This document shows positions 63,085 to 64,000 of a DNA stretch of 64,000 nucleotides, in pieces. Position numbers and translations under genes: made by a program. The notes beneath the pieces were generated by a model. That model had not been told where the DNA came from. It saw only the letters and a list, made by a program, of their open reading frames with translations, and ran no database searches. Source of the DNA: Parasulfuritortus sp036391875 (GTDB lineage: Bacteria; Pseudomonadota; Gammaproteobacteria; Burkholderiales; Thiobacillaceae); the NCBI GenBank assembly GCA_036391875.1, contig DASVZA010000023.1, forward strand, positions 1 to 64,000. The letters run 5' to 3'. Positions within the stretch are counted from its first letter, which is position 1, and each line of letters opens with the position of its first letter.

Positions 63085-63369
63085 ATGACTAAGTCGGAGC
63101 TGATCAACCGGCTGGCCGAGCGCAACCCGCATCTAGTCGCTGCGGATGCCGAGCTGGCGGTCAAGACCATCCTCGACGCCATGGTGCAGAACCTGGTGGA
63201 AGGGAATCGTATCGAAATCCGGGGTTTCGGAAGTTTCAGTCTGAACTTCCGCCCACCCCGGGTCGGTCGCAATCCCAAGACCGGAGAAAAGGTGACGGTA
63301 TCGGGCAAGTACGTACCCCACTTCAAGGCCGGCAAGGAATTGCGCGACCGGGTCGACTTCAAAGACTAA
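63085..63369 (+). CDS. ihfB: Integration host factor subunit beta
   Basis: 94 residues from the ATG at 63085. HU/IHF fold with MTKSELINRLAERNP, IEIRGFGSFSLNF and the Pro-containing beta arm RPPRVGRNPKTGEKV that inserts into the minor groove. With IhfA it bends DNA sharply in recombination, replication and promoter control. The usual position is directly after rpsA. Confidence 0.97.
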   Translation: MTKSELINRLAERNPHLVAADAELAVKTILDAMVQNLVEGNRIEIRGFGSFSLNFRPPRVGRNPKTGEKVTVSGKYVPHFKAGKELRDRVDFKD

Positions 63370-63393
63370 TCTGCTACATGCGCTTAATCGGTC

Positions 63394-63427
63394 GGTACCG
63401 GGCAACCGGTGCCGCTTAATTTTTTTC
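63394..63427 (+). terminator. Intrinsic terminator after ihfB
   Basis: GGTACCGG (63394-63401) pairs with CCGGTGCC (63406-63413) around a GCAA tetraloop, with one G-T wobble, followed by GCTTAA and a run of seven T (63420-63426). A good Rho-independent terminator separating ihfB from lapA. Confidence 0.75.
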
Positions 63428-63439
63428 TGGGCGGGGAGT

Positions 63440-63445
63440 TACAAT
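63440..63445 (+). promoter_or_regulatory. Possible -10 element upstream of lapA
   Basis: TACAAT lies just beyond the ihfB terminator and about 28 bp before the lapA GTG. No convincing -35 box is seen at normal spacing. Confidence 0.3.
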
Positions 63446-63472
63446 TGCCCTGTTCCCCGAATCGAGCCCCCC

Positions 63473-63730
63473 GTGCGTTTACTGGCGCTGTTCCTCAAAG
63501 CTTTTCTGTTCCTGCTGTTGCTCGGGCTGGCGGCCAAGAACAGCGAGCCGGTCAGCGTGCGTTATCTGATGGGTCTGGAATGGCAGGCACCGCTTTCCCT
63601 GGTGCTGCTGGTCGCGTTCGCATTGGGCGTGCTGCTCGGCCTGTTCGGCTGCTCGCGCCACCTGTTCAAGTACCGGCGCGAACTGTCCCGGCTACGGGCG
63701 GAAACAAACAAAGAAGCCAACAAGGCCTAA
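63473..63730 (+). CDS. lapA: LapA family membrane protein (DUF1049)
   Basis: 85 residues from a GTG start. Two membrane helices (residues about 3-21 and 41-63) separated by the conserved KNSEPVSVRYLMG and followed by a basic cytoplasmic coiled tail. LapA accompanies LapB, a scaffold that controls LpxC proteolysis and lipopolysaccharide assembly. It lies directly upstream of lapB. Confidence 0.93.
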   Translation: MRLLALFLKAFLFLLLLGLAAKNSEPVSVRYLMGLEWQAPLSLVLLVAFALGVLLGLFGCSRHLFKYRRELSRLRAETNKEANKA

Positions 63731-63754
63731 CCGGCCGACCGGACCGATAAAGTT

Positions 63755-64000
63755 ATGGAATTCGAAACCTGGCAACTCCTGGTAATCCCTTTATTTTTCG
63801 CCATGGGCTGGCTGGCCGCGCGGGTCGATATCCGCCAGGTGGTCAAGGAATCCCGCACCGTGCCGACCTCCTATTTCCGGGGCCTCAATTATCTGCTCAA
63901 CGAGCAGCCCGACCAGGCCATCGAGGCCTTCCTCGAGGTGGCCCGGCTCGACCCCGATACGCTGGAATTGCATTTCGCCCTCGGAGCTCTGTTCCGCAGG
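63755..64000 (+). CDS. lapB: LapB lipopolysaccharide assembly protein, 3' truncated by window
   Basis: 82 codons are visible from the ATG at 63755, running off the right edge. An N-terminal membrane anchor (LLVIPLFFAMGWLAARVD), the family stretch SYFRGLNYLLNEQPDQAIEA, and the start of TPR helices (FLEVARLDPDTLELHFALG). LapB (YciM) recruits LpxC to FtsH for degradation and balances LPS synthesis; its C-terminal rubredoxin-like domain lies outside the window. Confidence 0.93.
   Translation, partial: MEFETWQLLVIPLFFAMGWLAARVDIRQVVKESRTVPTSYFRGLNYLLNEQPDQAIEAFLEVARLDPDTLELHFALGALFRR

Overview
The window looks like a contiguous piece of a high-GC betaproteobacterial chromosome. Supporting signs are the gene sets minC-minD-minE, rpoZ-gmk-yicC facing a kinase/phosphatase-rph-rdgB-hemW block, and serC-pheA-hisC-tyrA-aroA-cmk-rpsA-ihfB-lapA-lapB. 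A Thiobacillus or other Nitrosomonadales-like host fits, but that placement is inferred from gene content and order; no rRNA or tRNA gene is visible.

Layout. 1-4017: the 3' end of a secreted phosphoesterase, a di-heme peroxidase, a small cysteine-rich secreted protein and a lower-GC gene-poor stretch. 4018-11226: the Min division-site operon, a YjbQ protein, a Lol-type lipoprotein transporter and ComEC. 11227-18005: an intergenic region with DnaA boxes, then argD-argF-argG with ppnP and yajQ, then a membrane chemoreceptor. 18015-29716 (mostly minus strand): tcdA, ubiC-ubiA, recG carrying an inserted DUF559 nuclease-like module, a PAS-GGDEF-EAL-CZB protein, spoT, rpoZ, gmk and yicC. 29781-36313: Ser/Thr kinase and PP2C phosphatase, rph, rdgB, a soluble CZB chemoreceptor, hemW and a PDC-sensor protein. 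36401-49029: prfC, a diguanylate cyclase, a GcvR-like ACT protein, a dienelactone hydrolase, ychJ, an Nth-like glycosylase, a beta-CASP nuclease, a patatin lipoprotein, an MscS channel, phosphoglucomutase and an aldo/keto reductase. 49037-54949: a large PAS-GAF-PAS-GGDEF-EAL protein, an NlpC/P60 hydrolase, a DUF6781-like protein and an ABC1/UbiB kinase. 55101-64000: serine and aromatic amino acid synthesis, cmk, rpsA, ihfB, lapA and the start of lapB.

How the genes work together. Most are housekeeping: division-site placement, lipoprotein export, arginine and aromatic amino acid synthesis, ubiquinone, stringent response and nucleotide-pool cleaning. A signalling theme runs through the window, with three GGDEF proteins, YajQ (c-di-GMP binding), SpoT, two CZB zinc-sensor proteins, two chemoreceptor-type proteins and a kinase/phosphatase pair.

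The most unusual feature is recG. A roughly 150-residue DUF559 (Vsr/PD-(D/E)XK-like) module, bordered by GC-rich inverted hairpin repeats, sits in frame between the DEQH box and the SAT motif of the helicase. Next to it, the GGDEF domain of the neighbouring gene carries a 42-bp in-frame duplication with a palindromic core, just before its signature motif. Other non-coding signals are a DnaA-box cluster beside an AT-rich tract, a nested-stem RNA candidate upstream of minC, and a 21-codon upstream ORF before a GGDEF-EAL gene.
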